Positions 49,816-61,908 of a DNA stretch of 64,000 nucleotides are shown here, piece by piece. The notes beneath the pieces are model-generated. The model had not been told where the DNA came from. It was given only the letters and a program-made list of their open reading frames with translations, and did no database searches. The translations under genes and the position numbers were made by a program. Numbering within the stretch: position 1 is the first letter of the stretch; each line of letters opens with the position of its first letter. This DNA comes from Gymnothorax reevesii. Lineage: Eukaryota; Chordata; Actinopteri; Anguilliformes; Muraenidae. Where the stretch lies: contig CM056580.1 in assembly GCA_029721435.1 (NCBI GenBank), positions 27,336,367 to 27,400,366 of the forward strand. The letters are read 5' to 3'.

Positions 49816-50083
49816 CAATTTCCATTGGGATCTGCTGGAAAGCCAATGTCAAGCTCACTATCACTACCCAACCTCAAAAATGATTTTTTTTTTTTCGGGC
49901 TGAAATAGGTACATATCCCTGCAACAATGTTGTAAATTCCTTCCCAGAGTGTCAGAGCAGCTAAGACAGGACCAAACCAATAATAAGGCCCATGATTTTG
50001 GACTGTGATGTTGGGTAAGCAGGTGTCTGCATACAGTGTGTGACCTTTTATTCACTCATTAAGTGGAGCAAAAATGATAAACT

Positions 50084-50919
50084 TGTCATGGGTTGTGGAC
50101 GATTCTCCATTTCGTCCAGCAGGTGTCTGTGTCTCGCTCTGAGTGGCACACCTGGGTCGGATCTTGCCCAATCTAATCTGCCTATAAAATACAGCTCCGC
50201 CTTCCTACCCGTGCTTGAGTGTTTCACTTGAGTCGGTAAGGTACAGACTGGTTTTTGTCTGAGGTAACTGCTCGCTACAATCTGTAGCTTCTTGTTCCAG
50301 TGTTTAGTGGTTTGTATTCCCATGTGAGCATAAAATTGCCGTGGGATTAGGTCTTTGCTTACTTCTCGCTCTGTAGTAGGTTCCCTTCTTGGGGGCTGAA
50401 CGTTTGGAGCTCCTGTCCTCTTGCCGTCTCGGCTTCTTGTCCAGATTACCCCAGTATTTGTGGACCGGGAGGTTCTTTTCGTTTTGCCGATTTCCCCGAG
50501 TCCACAGCTCCCGTCTCTTACGGAGCAGAGTATTAAGTTTAATAGGTAGTAACGCTTCGGCGAAACGTCGGAGATCTTTTAGGTATATTTCCCTTTGAAC
50601 GGCGATAGAGAGTTCAGGGCTATTTCCCTCGCCTCACTTCTCCGTGAAGCATCAAACGCTTCATAAGTACCCAAGCACCACACGCCAACAGTATAAGGCA
50701 GCCAAAGCCCGTGTTCGGACGGGAGTGTTTGACTTTGGATATTTCTTGAGTTTCTTATTGTGACGTTCTGACTGTTCTTCCGCTCGCCCTGTTTTATAAA
50801 GGGTGGTTTCTTTGTTTATTTTCTCAGAACGTTTTAGTGGTTATTCTCCGCGTGTGCGGGGGTAACTTTCAGTCCCCCATTCGATCGCTCCTGGTCCTCT
50901 AAATTCCGCCCCCCTCACA
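50084..50919 (+). mobile_element. Solo LTR, 836 bp, with 5-bp duplication AAACT
   Basis: Starts TGTCATGGG and ends CTCACA, obeying the TG...CA rule, flanked by AAACT at 50079-50083 and 50920-50924. It contains a TATA-like CCTATAAAATAC near 50180. No internal retroviral sequence adjoins, so it is the product of LTR-LTR recombination. A sister copy lies at 56614-58699. Probably Ty3/gypsy class; superfamily inferred. Confidence 0.88.
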
Positions 50920-50924
50920 AAACT

Positions 50925-52750
50925 AAAACCTAGTAACCACGTATTGGCGTCAATCATCAAAGTTTGCTGTAGATATTGCCTCAGAAATCTCGATGCAGAT
51001 AGATGATAGACGGCAGCCTTAGTGTTGAGGCTCATCCATCTGACTTGGCCCAACAGTGCCTGCATTCCAAGCCAATGCATTCATAGAAAGAGTTTATATA
51101 AAGAGAGAAGTATTTTACCTGCTTGATATCAGTCCCTACCTCTAGTGGGGTGTCTAAGCATACTTATCAAACCCACAGATGCTGATGACATCTGATGGAT
51201 GAAAGGGCAGCCAACTGATGCACTCGCACAGAAAGAATTGAATTTGTTCACATGAGGGACTCTAAATTCATAGAGCAGGCGCGGCAAATAGTGCGGTGCG
51301 CCGCGCCAATGGGGTGTGTCCAAGCGTATGTTGCAATATCGTGCTTGGCATAGCCTGGTGCAAGTACTCCTCTGTCCCTCCTTCCGGCGCATGTGGCAAA
51401 GAGGGAGGAGAAAAGGCTTAAGTGGGTTCAACACAGCTGAGTCAACTCTTCACCAATAAAATTAGGTCCTCTCCTCACCTTTTAAAGTGTTGAAATAAAG
51501 AAGCCTCTGTCCTATATCTGCATGATGCATTAATGATGAATTTTACTTTTCTGCTTCAGGCTTGTTTTCTGCACCGCTTACATCTATATTAAGCATTACG
51601 AATATGAGGCATTCTCAAATTATTACCATTAGCAAACTTGAATGGAATTTCAAAACGAAAACAACGTCAGATCATTCAAACTATGAAGTTGGAATGAAAT
51701 ATGACGGTTGCTCATTTATTTCTTCTGCCTGCATCATTGGGAAGTGAAACGATGAATAGCGTGTTCCTATTATTACACCCTGCTGCTGCTTAAAATTTTG
51801 TCATTAACATGCATGGACAACAATGCAAGATACGTTACACATTTATTTTCAATATGTGATCTTAACACAGAACAAGATCATAGCAATCAGGCTGTATTCC
51901 TTTCCCCCACTAAAAACGATAAAACCTAGGTGACAATAATAGTTGTATTAAGCCGCTTGCACATTGGACGCGAAATGAATTTTTCGCACGACAGATTGCG
52001 TTGCTGCGTTGAACGCAGTGTCCAAGTGTCCGAAAGTCGAGCAGGGTTTTAATATCTCCGTGTCTGATAGTCGGATTGTTTCAATATAACTTTGTGTCCG
52101 ACAGTCGATTTATTGTTTTTAATTTCTTAAAATCTACTGAATCTTTTAGATATTAAGCGTGAAAGTTTTGATTTAGAGGGCTCAGTTCTTCGAGATGAGT
52201 ACCGAGAATTGAAACACCTATGGGGTTTTAGTAATGAGTCACACTTGACTTGACTTGTGGGGTTTAAGTAATCAGTGCTTCAATTTCCATCACGTGTGTG
52301 TGCACTGTGTGCCGGTCAGCCAAATTACCACTGCATAGAAAGTAAACCAGGTTGGAGCTGGCGAGTTTTCTGCGCAACTTCAGCGAAGACTTTTTCTACG
52401 AAATTGTCACTGCGTCTTGATGAATGTGACACCTCCCCCTACCACGCCGCCACACCCATCTCGGCGCACATCCGTCTACCAAATTACCAAATTGCCAAAG
52501 TGGCTGCGCTACACGAAATTACCACTGCGCAGGCTGCACGAGAAGAAATTACCACTGCGTGGGCTGCGCCACACTACGCCATGCTGCGCCACCCTGCGCT
52601 GCGCTCTAAGAAATTAGAGGCCGAGGTAATTGTGGATGGTGACGTAAATTATGGGAGGAAATGTTTTGAATTCAATTAAATTTTAAAATTGCAACATTTT
52701 ACCGTTTATACCAGTCTTCTTGCTGATCACGGACCATGCCGTTTCCCTGT
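50925..52750. other. Intergenic, fragments only
   Basis: Near 51954 is a CCGCTTGCACATTGGACGCG phrase like the small MITE at 25639. Near 52330-52600 an AAATTACCACTGCG motif recurs four or five times at irregular spacing. No gene supported. Confidence 0.4.
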
Positions 52751-52867
52751 TATTAGGGCCCGAGCCGACTGAAAGTCGTCCGAGGACCCTATTGAAATCG
52801 TACTGTTTATTAGGGCCCGAGCACGACTGCAAGTCGTCCGCGGAGGACCCTATTGAAATCATGCTGC

Positions 52868-52932
<65 letters not shown>
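52868..52932. repeat. (ATT)n microsatellite
   Basis: About 22 uninterrupted ATT units at a fixed place just after the leader of the large repeat. This placement suggests the tract is part of, or seeded by, that element. Confidence 0.95.
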
Positions 52933-52933
<1 letters not shown>

Positions 52934-53499
52934 CTCCGACATTTCAAGGGCCAATTTCGCCCCTTTCCCAATGGTGAAAACGCGTCTAACTTTCCACAGA
53001 CGTCCGGCCTCATCCGAAATTTGATATTTTAATACGGTCATACAGGTTTGACCCCAAATGCCGAAATGGCGCCCCCTAAACACGTTTCAAAATTCCCATA
53101 GGGAAATTCGGTTACTTTGTTGTAAGCAGACGAAATTTGGTAGTTATATGCTTTGTAACAAGGCATACAAAACTTAATTGGAGCCACGCCCTAAACCCAA
53201 CAGGAAGTCGGCCATTTTGATTTGAATTTTTGAATTTTCAAACGAACTCCTCCTAGGGATTTCGCCGAATCAACTTCAAATTTGGTAGAGATCATTGAGA
53301 CCAAGGTGATCAAAAGTTGTGCTCTGCAGATCTGCAGCCAAAGGGCGTGGCTGCTAGGGCGTGACAAATTTTACTGACTTGAGGAAAAAATTTCACAATG
53401 CTCTCACATCCAAACACTTGATTTTAGAAGCTTCAAACTTGCTGAAAATGATGAGGGCGCTGCCCTGAACATCCTGATATATTAACTTTCCACTTTGCT

Positions 53500-54950
53500 A
53501 ATAGCGCCCCCCGGTGGTAACAGGAAGTGACCACTCGTTACTTCCACTTGTACTGATGACACATTGTTGAACCCATCAACTTCATTCTACTTCTAAAACA
53601 TGCAGAACAAGTTGATGAAGCTACATTGTAAACGCTGTATAGCTACGAGTAATGGCGTTTGTGTGGCGAAGCGGCGACTTTGGATGCCTCGCCATGAAAA
53701 TGTTTGGGATTCCCAATGCTGTCACGCCCACATACTTGACTGTAGTAGCATCAAACTTGCTGGACATGATCATTGCTCCGCCCTGAATGTCTAAATGCAT
53801 TAAATTTCCACTTTGCTACTAGCGCCCTCCTGTGGTAACAGGAAGTGACCAGTTATTACTTTCACTTGTACTGAGGACACATACTTCATCAAATCAACCT
53901 CATTCCACTTCTATTACATGTAGAACAAATTGGTGAAGCTACCTAATGAATAATATAAAGCTACACATAATGGCGTCCATGTAATGACGCGGCGACTATC
54001 CATACCTCGCCATGAAAATACGTTTGGGTTTTTGATGTCTTTAATAAACTTGTATCATAAAAATTGATAGACAGGTCAAGGGTGGCACGCTCTCACATGT
54101 GATTGGGGCTTTGCCGATGAGGGCAGCAAAATGCCTCAATAGCGCCCCCTTGAAATTTTCAAAAACCCCTCCCTATAGGGGTTTTTTTGCAGAAGAAAGA
54201 TGAAAATTGGTACACGTGTAACCGGCCAAGACGCAAAAAAAAGTCTCTGGCATCATTTGTCTACTCCAAACAGGAAGTCGGCCATTTTGATTTTAATGTG
54301 TCATTTTTGCCTGATTTCCACACATTGTATTGCACTCCTCCTAGAGATTTCATCCAATCAAAACCACCTTTATTAGTAAACATCAAAAGACGATGTTGAT
54401 CAAAAGTTGTGCTCTGCAGGTCTGTAGGTCAGTGGGCGTGGCCACTAACAGGAAGTGACCAGTTTTTACTTTCACTTGTACTGACGACGCATAGTTGAAC
54501 CGATCAACTTTATTCCCCCTGTACAACATGAAGAAGCAGTTGCATAAACTACCTTACGAATGCTGTATTGCTTTAAGTAATGGCGTCCGTGTGGCGATGC
54601 GGTGACAATGGATCCCTCGCCATGAAATACGTTTGTTTTTGATATTCTTAATGAATTTGTATCATGCAAATTGATCTGCCGGTCAAGGATGGTGAGCTCT
54701 CACATCTGATTGGGGCGTTGCCCATGAGGGCAACAACATGCCTCGATAGCGCCCCCTTGAAATTTTGAAAAACCCCTCCCCATAAGGGTTTTTTTGGAAT
54801 AAGAATATGAAAATTGGTACACGTGTATTTTGCCAATTCGAATAAAAAAGTCTCTGGCACCTTCGGTCAATTCCAAACAGGAAGTCAGCCATTTTGATTT
54901 TAATGTGTCATTTTGGCCCGATTTCCACATATTGCATTTTAACGAACTCC
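53500..54950 (+). repeat. Tandem internal units of the large repeat
   Basis: The block AACAGGAAGTGACCA with its following CTTGTACTGA occurs at about 53518, 53838 and 54448, so spacings are about 320 and 610. The stretch from CGCCATGAAAA to ACAGGAAGTCGGCC (54010-54340) recurs at 54620-54945. The element therefore grew by internal duplication. Confidence 0.75.
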
Positions 54951-55510
54951 TCGCGATTCTGTCCATTCAAACTAATATTTATTTCCGATCATCAAGAGAC
55001 CATGCTGATCAAACGTAGTGCTCTGCATTTCTGTCGCTTAATGGGCCTGGCCGCCATGGTGTCCCCATTTCAGCTGCTCGCTCTCCCTCATACTTCATCC
55101 AAATGGATTCAAAATTCCTGTACATGGTAAAAGCTCCACCCTGAACGCCTTGATGTGCTGCTAAACAATCTACCTCATCATGCCCCCTTATGGAAACAGA
55201 AAATACCATATTTTAACATTGAAATTGGCCGATTTGCTCAACTTCACATTTGTGCTTAGGGTCTGCCCCTGAATGCACCTGCCCAAATTTGGTTGCACTC
55301 TGAGCGACTTCTGGTAGATGAAGTATCTACTTATCATAACTCCTTCAGCTTTGTCCAATTCGCTCGACACTTTCTCTTAGGTTGGGGCCGGCACTTGACA
55401 TGTCCAATGGTCGTGAGTGCACAGCTGCACCCGTCAGGATCTCACCACAACCCCAACGTGCGCATGGGTGGCGAGGGCCCATTCAACGCTGCTTGCAGCT
55501 TTAATATTGC

Positions 55511-56608
55511 AAATTGTTATTTGAAAGAGAGAAAGCTACCACCAGGAACAACACTTACTCCATCTTGTTTGGTTGCTAGGCTGCACCCAGCCACGCTGCC
55601 ATTGGTTCACAGCTGCAGTGATGAAGGCACCAAAGTTCATCACATTGAACCCTAAAATCTTTGCATCTACGAGGTAAACTTTTGACATAATTATCCTTTG
55701 CGCCAACTTGCTCAACATCTTATTGACATGAAAGGAATTTGCAACATTCTGTGCTATCATGGGACGCAATGTAAGACTATTAATGCCTATTAAGAACTAA
55801 TGTAAGATGCTCACATTACCCAGCATGCACCACCCTTTTTCTGGAATTAAAATTTTCTTACAGAATTGCAAAAACAAAGGAATAATTTAAGAAATATCAA
55901 GTGTTGATCAGAAACTTGTCTGTGGCATTTAAAGGCAAGGTGTATCGGGCCAGTGGCCAATCAGAGGAGAGCTCAGTCCATGGAGGACGCCCACTCCGAA
56001 CAACGTGTTTTTCAGGGGGTTGGACTGACAGGAATCAAATGGCCAAGAAATTATGGACTTTTTCTCTTTTTTTTGCTATAATCTTTTTTTTAAATTTCCC
56101 TTTTGGACATTCAAGAGGATTATAACTTGGAGTTAAGCAAAAGGACAGAGTAGAGATGAAACTCCGAACAGAATGCTGCTTCACTCTCACTGTGCTCATT
56201 GAAGAGCTCCTTATACCCGTCCGTTTCTATTTGGTCCTGCTGAACTGCTTCCTGTCTCAATATATGAGGGATTTGTTTAGTAACTGCGTGGGAGATGTTG
56301 TGGGCGGTGAGTGCTGTGTGTGTGTGCGCGTGTGTGTGCAAGTGAATGAATTAATTTGTAAAACGCGTGAGTGACAGAGATCCTGCTCCCACTCCCCATC
56401 TGTCATTCAGTGAGGGCCTCATTTTAGCCATGCATTTAGAGCAAATAAATCTGTTACTTCCTGAAAATAAAGGTGCAGTAGCCTATATTACCCTGTAAAT
56501 TCTGTCCAAAGGGCTCATATGAAACATCATTCACATTTTATTCCCGAGGTAATTCCCATGTCATGACTTTTTTTGTTGTTGATTTGTGTTCCATTTCAAA
56601 CTTGCATA
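55511..56608. other. Intergenic, nothing recognised
   Basis: A short TG-rich stretch near 56318-56342. No gene or repeat ends identified. Confidence 0.4.
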
Positions 56609-56613
56609 GCTAC

Positions 56614-58699
56614 TGTCATGGTTAGAGGGCAATTTCTAATTTTGGCCAGCTGGTGTCAGTGCCTCGCGTTAGGATACACACCTGGGTTGCATTTCGCCAA
56701 ATCTAATCTACCTATGTAAACCTGTACCGCCCTTCAGCTCTTGCTTGAGTGTTTCACTTGAGTTGGTAAGGTACGGACTGGTCCTTGTCTGAGGTTTCTG
56801 TCTGCTTCACCCTGTAGCTTCTCGTTCCAGTTTTAGTGGTTTGTATGTCCATGTGAGCATAAAATTGCTGTGGAATTAGAACTTCTTTCCTTTTTCCCCC
56901 CCTGCTCTGGAGTAGGTTCCCTTCTTGGGGGCTGAACATGGAGCTCCTGTTCTGTTTGTCTTTTCTCCCAGCACAAGAGCAAAATTATTTTTGAGGGACC
57001 AGGAAGTTTCTCCCTCTTTCGTTTAGAGCTTCCCCCGATTTTACTGAGGTTCATAGTTTAATAGGCAGTCGAGCTGCTGCTAATTAGAAGAGATCTTTAC
57101 TCCTTTTTTCTTGTTAGTATCCTATAATGGGATAAGGTTCAATTCCCTCTCTGTGATGCGCTCAGGAACCAGTCGCGAGAACAAAGCAGTGCAGTAGGTG
57201 TGATTTTATTAAGCGGGAGGGAACCCCCACAGTGCAGAAGGCAAAAGGTACAAAAGTGTACGCACACGCGCACACACACACCACACGCACGCACGCGCGC
57301 GCACACACAAAATCCAGTTGGGCAAAAACAGAGTCGAAAACCAGGGCAGCAATCACAGTACTCATGGTCGGGCAAAAATCGGTTTGGTACACAAGCACTG
57401 GAATGTCAGAGAAGCAGAGTCAAAACTCCAGTGGGCGTAATCCAAACCGTTAACAGGGCAGCAAACACAAGACTTGTAGTCGGGCAGAAAAGGGTTCAAA
57501 AACACAGATGCAACAATAATCCAAAACACAAAGCCAAAAATCATAAGCGGGGAAGGTCCAGTCAGAATAGAATCAGAGTACAAGGCAAGGAAAAGCGTGG
57601 CATAAGCAGAGAAACGTTCTGAAAAGGAAATGCTGTGAGAAGACTCCTAATATCCACATACGGGGAGTCGCATGCTAAACAGAACACAGGTGCAGGAAGT
57701 CAGACGAATTACAAAGGAGCAAACATGAGGGAGAACCTAATCACATGAAATGGGCAAAAGCCAAACCGCAGACAGGGATCACGAGACCGCCTATAGACCG
57801 AACAAACAGATCCGGTTAGGGATTTCTAAGTGCACAGAGTGAGTGGCAGAACAGTGGTTAGACAGGTGCAGAGAATCTGCTAGAAGCACAGCAAAGTAAA
57901 TTGAGTGAAGACCAGAGGCGGAGACTAGAACAGGGAAAATGCTGAGAGATCGTTAGTCAATTAGAGTGCAGCTATACAATCCCTAGTGCTTGTTAGTAAG
58001 TTAGTATTATATACAATGTTAAGGTTAGTAACTTTATCAAAAGCTACAAACTGTTAGTATGGGTTAGTAAAATAGAAAAGTAAGGCGAAGGAAGTAAACA
58101 AGATGGGAAGGAATGGTTGAAACCCAGAATCCATTAAATCACCAGAAAGTGTGGCACGCAGCACTGGGGCTGTGAGCAAACACATGACAGAAGACCAGAC
58201 AGGGGGAGACAAAGTGCAATGCATGGTATGTGACAAAACATGGACCGAAATACAAAACATGGCAAAACTAAACCAGACAATACATGAACATAATCAGGTA
58301 TCAAAATCACAGTACATAATTCAAGACAAGGTCAGGCAAGGCAAAGGTCAAAATCCAAACACAACAGAATAGCAGACAGGAGAATCACAACACCCTCCCT
58401 TCGGGTCGGGTCAATGTAAAGCCCGACTCCCCTAAGAAGTGCCAAAGCACCGCAAGCCACCAGTCCAGTGTCACGGAGTCAGTCTCCTTATGGAGGGTTT
58501 GAGTTCCTATATCTTTTCTGTGTCCCTTATTGTGGCACCTACTGACTGTCCTGTTTCTTGCCCTGTTTTATAAAGAGTAGTCTTTCTTTGTCCCTTGTGT
58601 TTTCTCCCCAACATTCAGTGGCTATTTCTTGCATTGCAGAATTAACTTTTAAACCCCCATTCGATCGCTCCTGGTCCTCTAAACATGACCTCCATTACA
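56614..58699 (+). mobile_element. Second solo LTR of the same family, split by an insertion
   Basis: Starts TGTCATGGTT and ends CATTACA, flanked by GCTAC (56609-56613) and ACTAC (58700-58704), a five-base duplication with one change. Sequence shared with the first copy includes CTTGAGTGTTTCACTTGAGT and TTCGATCGCTCCTGGTCCTC. Copy similarity breaks near 57160 and resumes near 58430. Confidence 0.85.
57160..58430. mobile_element. Unclassified retro-type insertion in the second solo LTR
   Basis: About 1.27 kb absent from the sister LTR. It includes a CA/CG microsatellite (57262-57309) and purine-rich AGTCnAAAACCAG-like phrases seen in other unclassified repeats here. On the minus strand it begins near TGTTGTGATTC. 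Ends and duplication are not resolved. Confidence 0.5.
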
Positions 58700-58704
58700 A
58701 CTAC

Positions 58705-59420
58705 GTATACCATAAAACACGTTACTCTTAGTTATTTCTGACTTTTGTTTTATGACTGGCCTTTAGCACCAATCTGCAGTACCCGAGTGAACAGATCTTC
58801 TCATTAGTGACAGCTGGTCAGCTGAAGGTAGAGGAGATACCGAAAAATCTAATAAGTAGTCGTGGCCTGTTCAATTTCCCTTGATTGACAAATCTTCTTT
58901 TCTTAGAAAAATCCATTGGCATTTATACACACAACTTCCTTCTTAATGCAATATTGCCACAATAACATAGTAAATTCCATTCAAAACCAGAGCTCATAAG
59001 GTTATGGGATCATAGCAGCCGCTCGCGCCCCCAACTTTTGGCGCCTTTGCTCGGATCACATCCATCTTCAAATTTGGCCTTCATTGTGATCTCAGTTACC
59101 TGCCTGATAGGTTTCATTTCTGCTTCTTGCATAGTTGTGACGCTATCACATTGACAAAATCATTCCGCAGGCAGACAGACTCGGGCTTCATTCAAAATCA
59201 CCCACCACACGCTCACTTTACCAATGCCCTCTCTGTTTGTATGTTCATGTGGAGGGACTGCCATGATGCAGTCTGACTTAATCCTTTTAACACGAAATGG
59301 ATTGTGAAACCCTCCCAAAAGAGAGTATGCATTGATGCTGACTTGTAAATGTCACTTTCCCTTGCCAGAAGTAGGACGACAAAAGAGACGACATATACAG
59401 TGCAACTCATCAAACTGTCG
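58705..59420. other. Intergenic, nothing certain
   Basis: Near 59185 GGCTTCATTCAAAATCACCC resembles a degraded Harbinger-like end. No gene seen. Confidence 0.35.
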
Positions 59421-59439
59421 CCATGGTGCTGGCTCCTTC

Positions 59440-60085
59440 TGTCCCCAGGGTGGATGGAGTAAAGTGCATTCAAAGATCACATGCATATTTAACCCCTCCC
59501 CCAGAAGGAGTAGTGCTCTCCACGACTGCAAGGGAGACTTCCCAAGTAGTGACCCTCGGCAGTGAAGTGCTTGTAGAAAGGGAGCAGCTTGGGAAGGGCC
59601 ACATGAACACCTGGCATAGTGCTCTACACCACTACTGTTGTACTTACCACTACAATAGGTGCCTTCAGGCTGGCATTATGCCATGATGGCAAACAAATGG
59701 ACTCACAAGGGGATAGCAATACCAGCCCAGGGTTTTCCTGTGATGGTCCTGCCCTGCAAGCCCCCCCCTCCTGCTGTTTGCACCTCCACTTCAATGAGCC
59801 ACAGCTGCTGCTTGTTGAGGTGGAGGTGCTATTAAGAGTATAAAAGAGCTGCATTTGCAAACGGAGTGCAGCTGCATTCTGTTTTTATTCTGGTGTCATG
59901 CCTTGTTCTTGGAGCCCTGTTATTTGTGTGCTGTTGCGCCCCTCCTGATGTTTATCTCTTATTTAAATTAAGAGTTTTATATTTCATACTCAGCCTGTGC
60001 ATTTGAGTCCCTCTGTTTGGTTTGGGAACATGGTCCCAGTGCCTGCCGGCTCCTTGCCTTCCGCCGGCGGGACTAAACCATGACA
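59440..60085 (+). mobile_element. LTR-like segment, probable gypsy solo LTR
   Basis: A TATA box TATAAAAG at 59839-59846, a following initiator-like region, an AT-rich ATTAAATTAAGAG stretch near 59965 and an end CCGGCGGGACTAAACCATGACA fit an LTR laid out as promoter, leader and terminus. The 5' limit and target duplication were not found. Confidence 0.45.
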
Positions 60086-60089
60086 GTTG

Positions 60090-61905
60090 CGACTGAAATT
60101 TTTTTAATACACATTATTACCGCCCACAAAATGGTAAACTAGTCTGTTAACTTCCACACTTGCTTTTACCACATCCTGCAATGCAGGCCATTTAACCTGC
60201 GCTTCATGATTGTTTAAATTATAACCCAAAAAATGGAGATTTGTAACAACTATCTGAAGTGGATAACATTGATTGAAATGCAATTTTGTGTTGAAAGCTT
60301 GCTTTTTATTTATCATCTTACCTCATCCCCATCATAAACGGTCACCTGTATGATTTCTCTTTCCACTATTGGACTTATCTGAGAGCAGAATCAGAAATAC
60401 CACCTGACCTAAGGTTTGAACCTTTTGAGTGTGCAAATGAGAGTGCACATGAAGTCCATTTGCATTAATCAGTAAGCATCATGATGTTCAGTTGTGTTTG
60501 AGAGCAGTTTTATTAGCTGCGGTAAGAGGCATCCTCTCCCTCTCCCTCTCTCTCCCTCCATCACAGATTTGAATCCCTCTTTTTCATGCAGCAGTAATCA
60601 GGAAACCACTTCTCCTTGAAGCGTATTGCTTGGAATAAAGGACAGGCATTTCCTGTTTTCAGTACCACAAGGCCTTCTCAGTACTATCTTGAAGCAGAGG
60701 ATATTAATTCAGATTCGTCTTCCTGAATTCAACTACCCCCATCCTCTCCCCAATCCTCCTCCAACAGCAGTCAGTCAAAGTAACCTCCTTTTAAAGGCTC
60801 CTGAGAAGGCAGCCATTCACCTTTACCTCCACCCCCCCAACCATCTCAATTGCTCCTTTCTATTGGTCTTTTCTCATGGCAGAATCTGAACTACCCCCTG
60901 AAAGGCTGAACTAAGGCATTGCTCAGAAAAAAAGACAGCCGTTTCCACAAATTCTACTTGGATCAGAGCAAAGGTGAAAACTGGCAGTGATGCTCAGTGT
61001 TTTGACTGGACTGGAACACTGGTCCTATATTCAGAGTGGAGAAATTAATAATTGGGTGGGCTGATAACTTTGGGATTGATATATATTTTGAAGTAGATTG
61101 TGCCAGAGAAGCATCTTCTTTACATGAGTTCATGAGGAGCAAAAATATTTTTGTGTTCTCATGTGGATGTGATTCTGAAACTCATGGCATGCATCACCAC
61201 TGAGTCTTATGCAGCACGGCAAATGGCCATCATCAGTACTTTTATAAATGTGCGGGTGTATAAAATCTTTGTGCCCATTTTCAGGCGTAAAGGAAATAAA
61301 GTGGAAAAGAGAGAGATGGTGCAAGAGAGAAGGGGTGGTTGTCTGAAAGAGCAATAATTAAAGAAACAATTTTTTGAAGCTCATCGCAGCACTTTCAAAT
61401 GGTAAGTGGAGGCAGAAAAAAGTGTGCATTTTATTTTTCTGAGACGCAAGGGCGAACTCTACAGTCTCTTAATTGTTATGAGTCTCAGGTTATCTTTTTT
61501 TTTTTTTTTTTTTTAAAACAAAATCAGTAACACAAGACCTTTCTCATTTTGTGCTTAGTACAGGTCAATGGTCACAATATTTATTTCCTTTTTGAATAAA
61601 TTGTCATTACATACTTTTAGTCGGTCAGTTTCCCACTATTGTCTACAGATAGAAAATGCTGTTAATGGGGATGAAATGAATATGATGAATAATTCAGTCA
61701 GAGTGTCAGATTTAACTGTAGAAAGAGCGACACCTCTTGGGACTTTCAGAACACTGAAACTCCTCCCACCTGTGCACCCCCCTCTCACTTGCAAATGCAG
61801 TCCATCCTGATAAGTTAACATAAATCCTGAAACATCATAAATGTTAACTTTATCGAATGCTTATGGGCATTTCCTGAAAATTTTAAGAATTTTCAACTAC
61901 CAAAA
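60090..61905. other. Intergenic, nothing recognised
   Basis: A T-run at 61497-61514 and CTCTCCCTC units near 60535 are the only simple repeats. No supported gene. Confidence 0.4.
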
Positions 61906-61908
61906 GCA

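Larger units (their letters stand above)
52752..55510 (+). repeat. Large non-coding dispersed repeat, GGGCCCGAG type, about 2.75 kb
   Basis: Opens with two tandem leader copies (TTAGGGCCCGAG...AGGACCCTATTGAAATC), each with a GACTnnAAGTC hairpin, then an (ATT)n tract. The body repeats AGCGCCCCC, ACAGGAAGTCGGCCATTTTG and AACAGGAAGTGACCA blocks. It ends GGGCCCATTCAACGCTGC then TTGCAGCTTTAAT. I know this sequence style as abundant in teleosts. No long frame, no TIRs; mobilisation unknown. Confidence 0.7.

Noticed and set aside
52810..53013. Poly-Asn and poly-Ile frames
   Set aside because: Translations of the ATT microsatellite.
53500..54950. Regularly spaced repeats as a possible CRISPR array
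   Set aside because: Units are hundreds of bases long, diverged and part of a dispersed eukaryotic repeat; the genome is a vertebrate.
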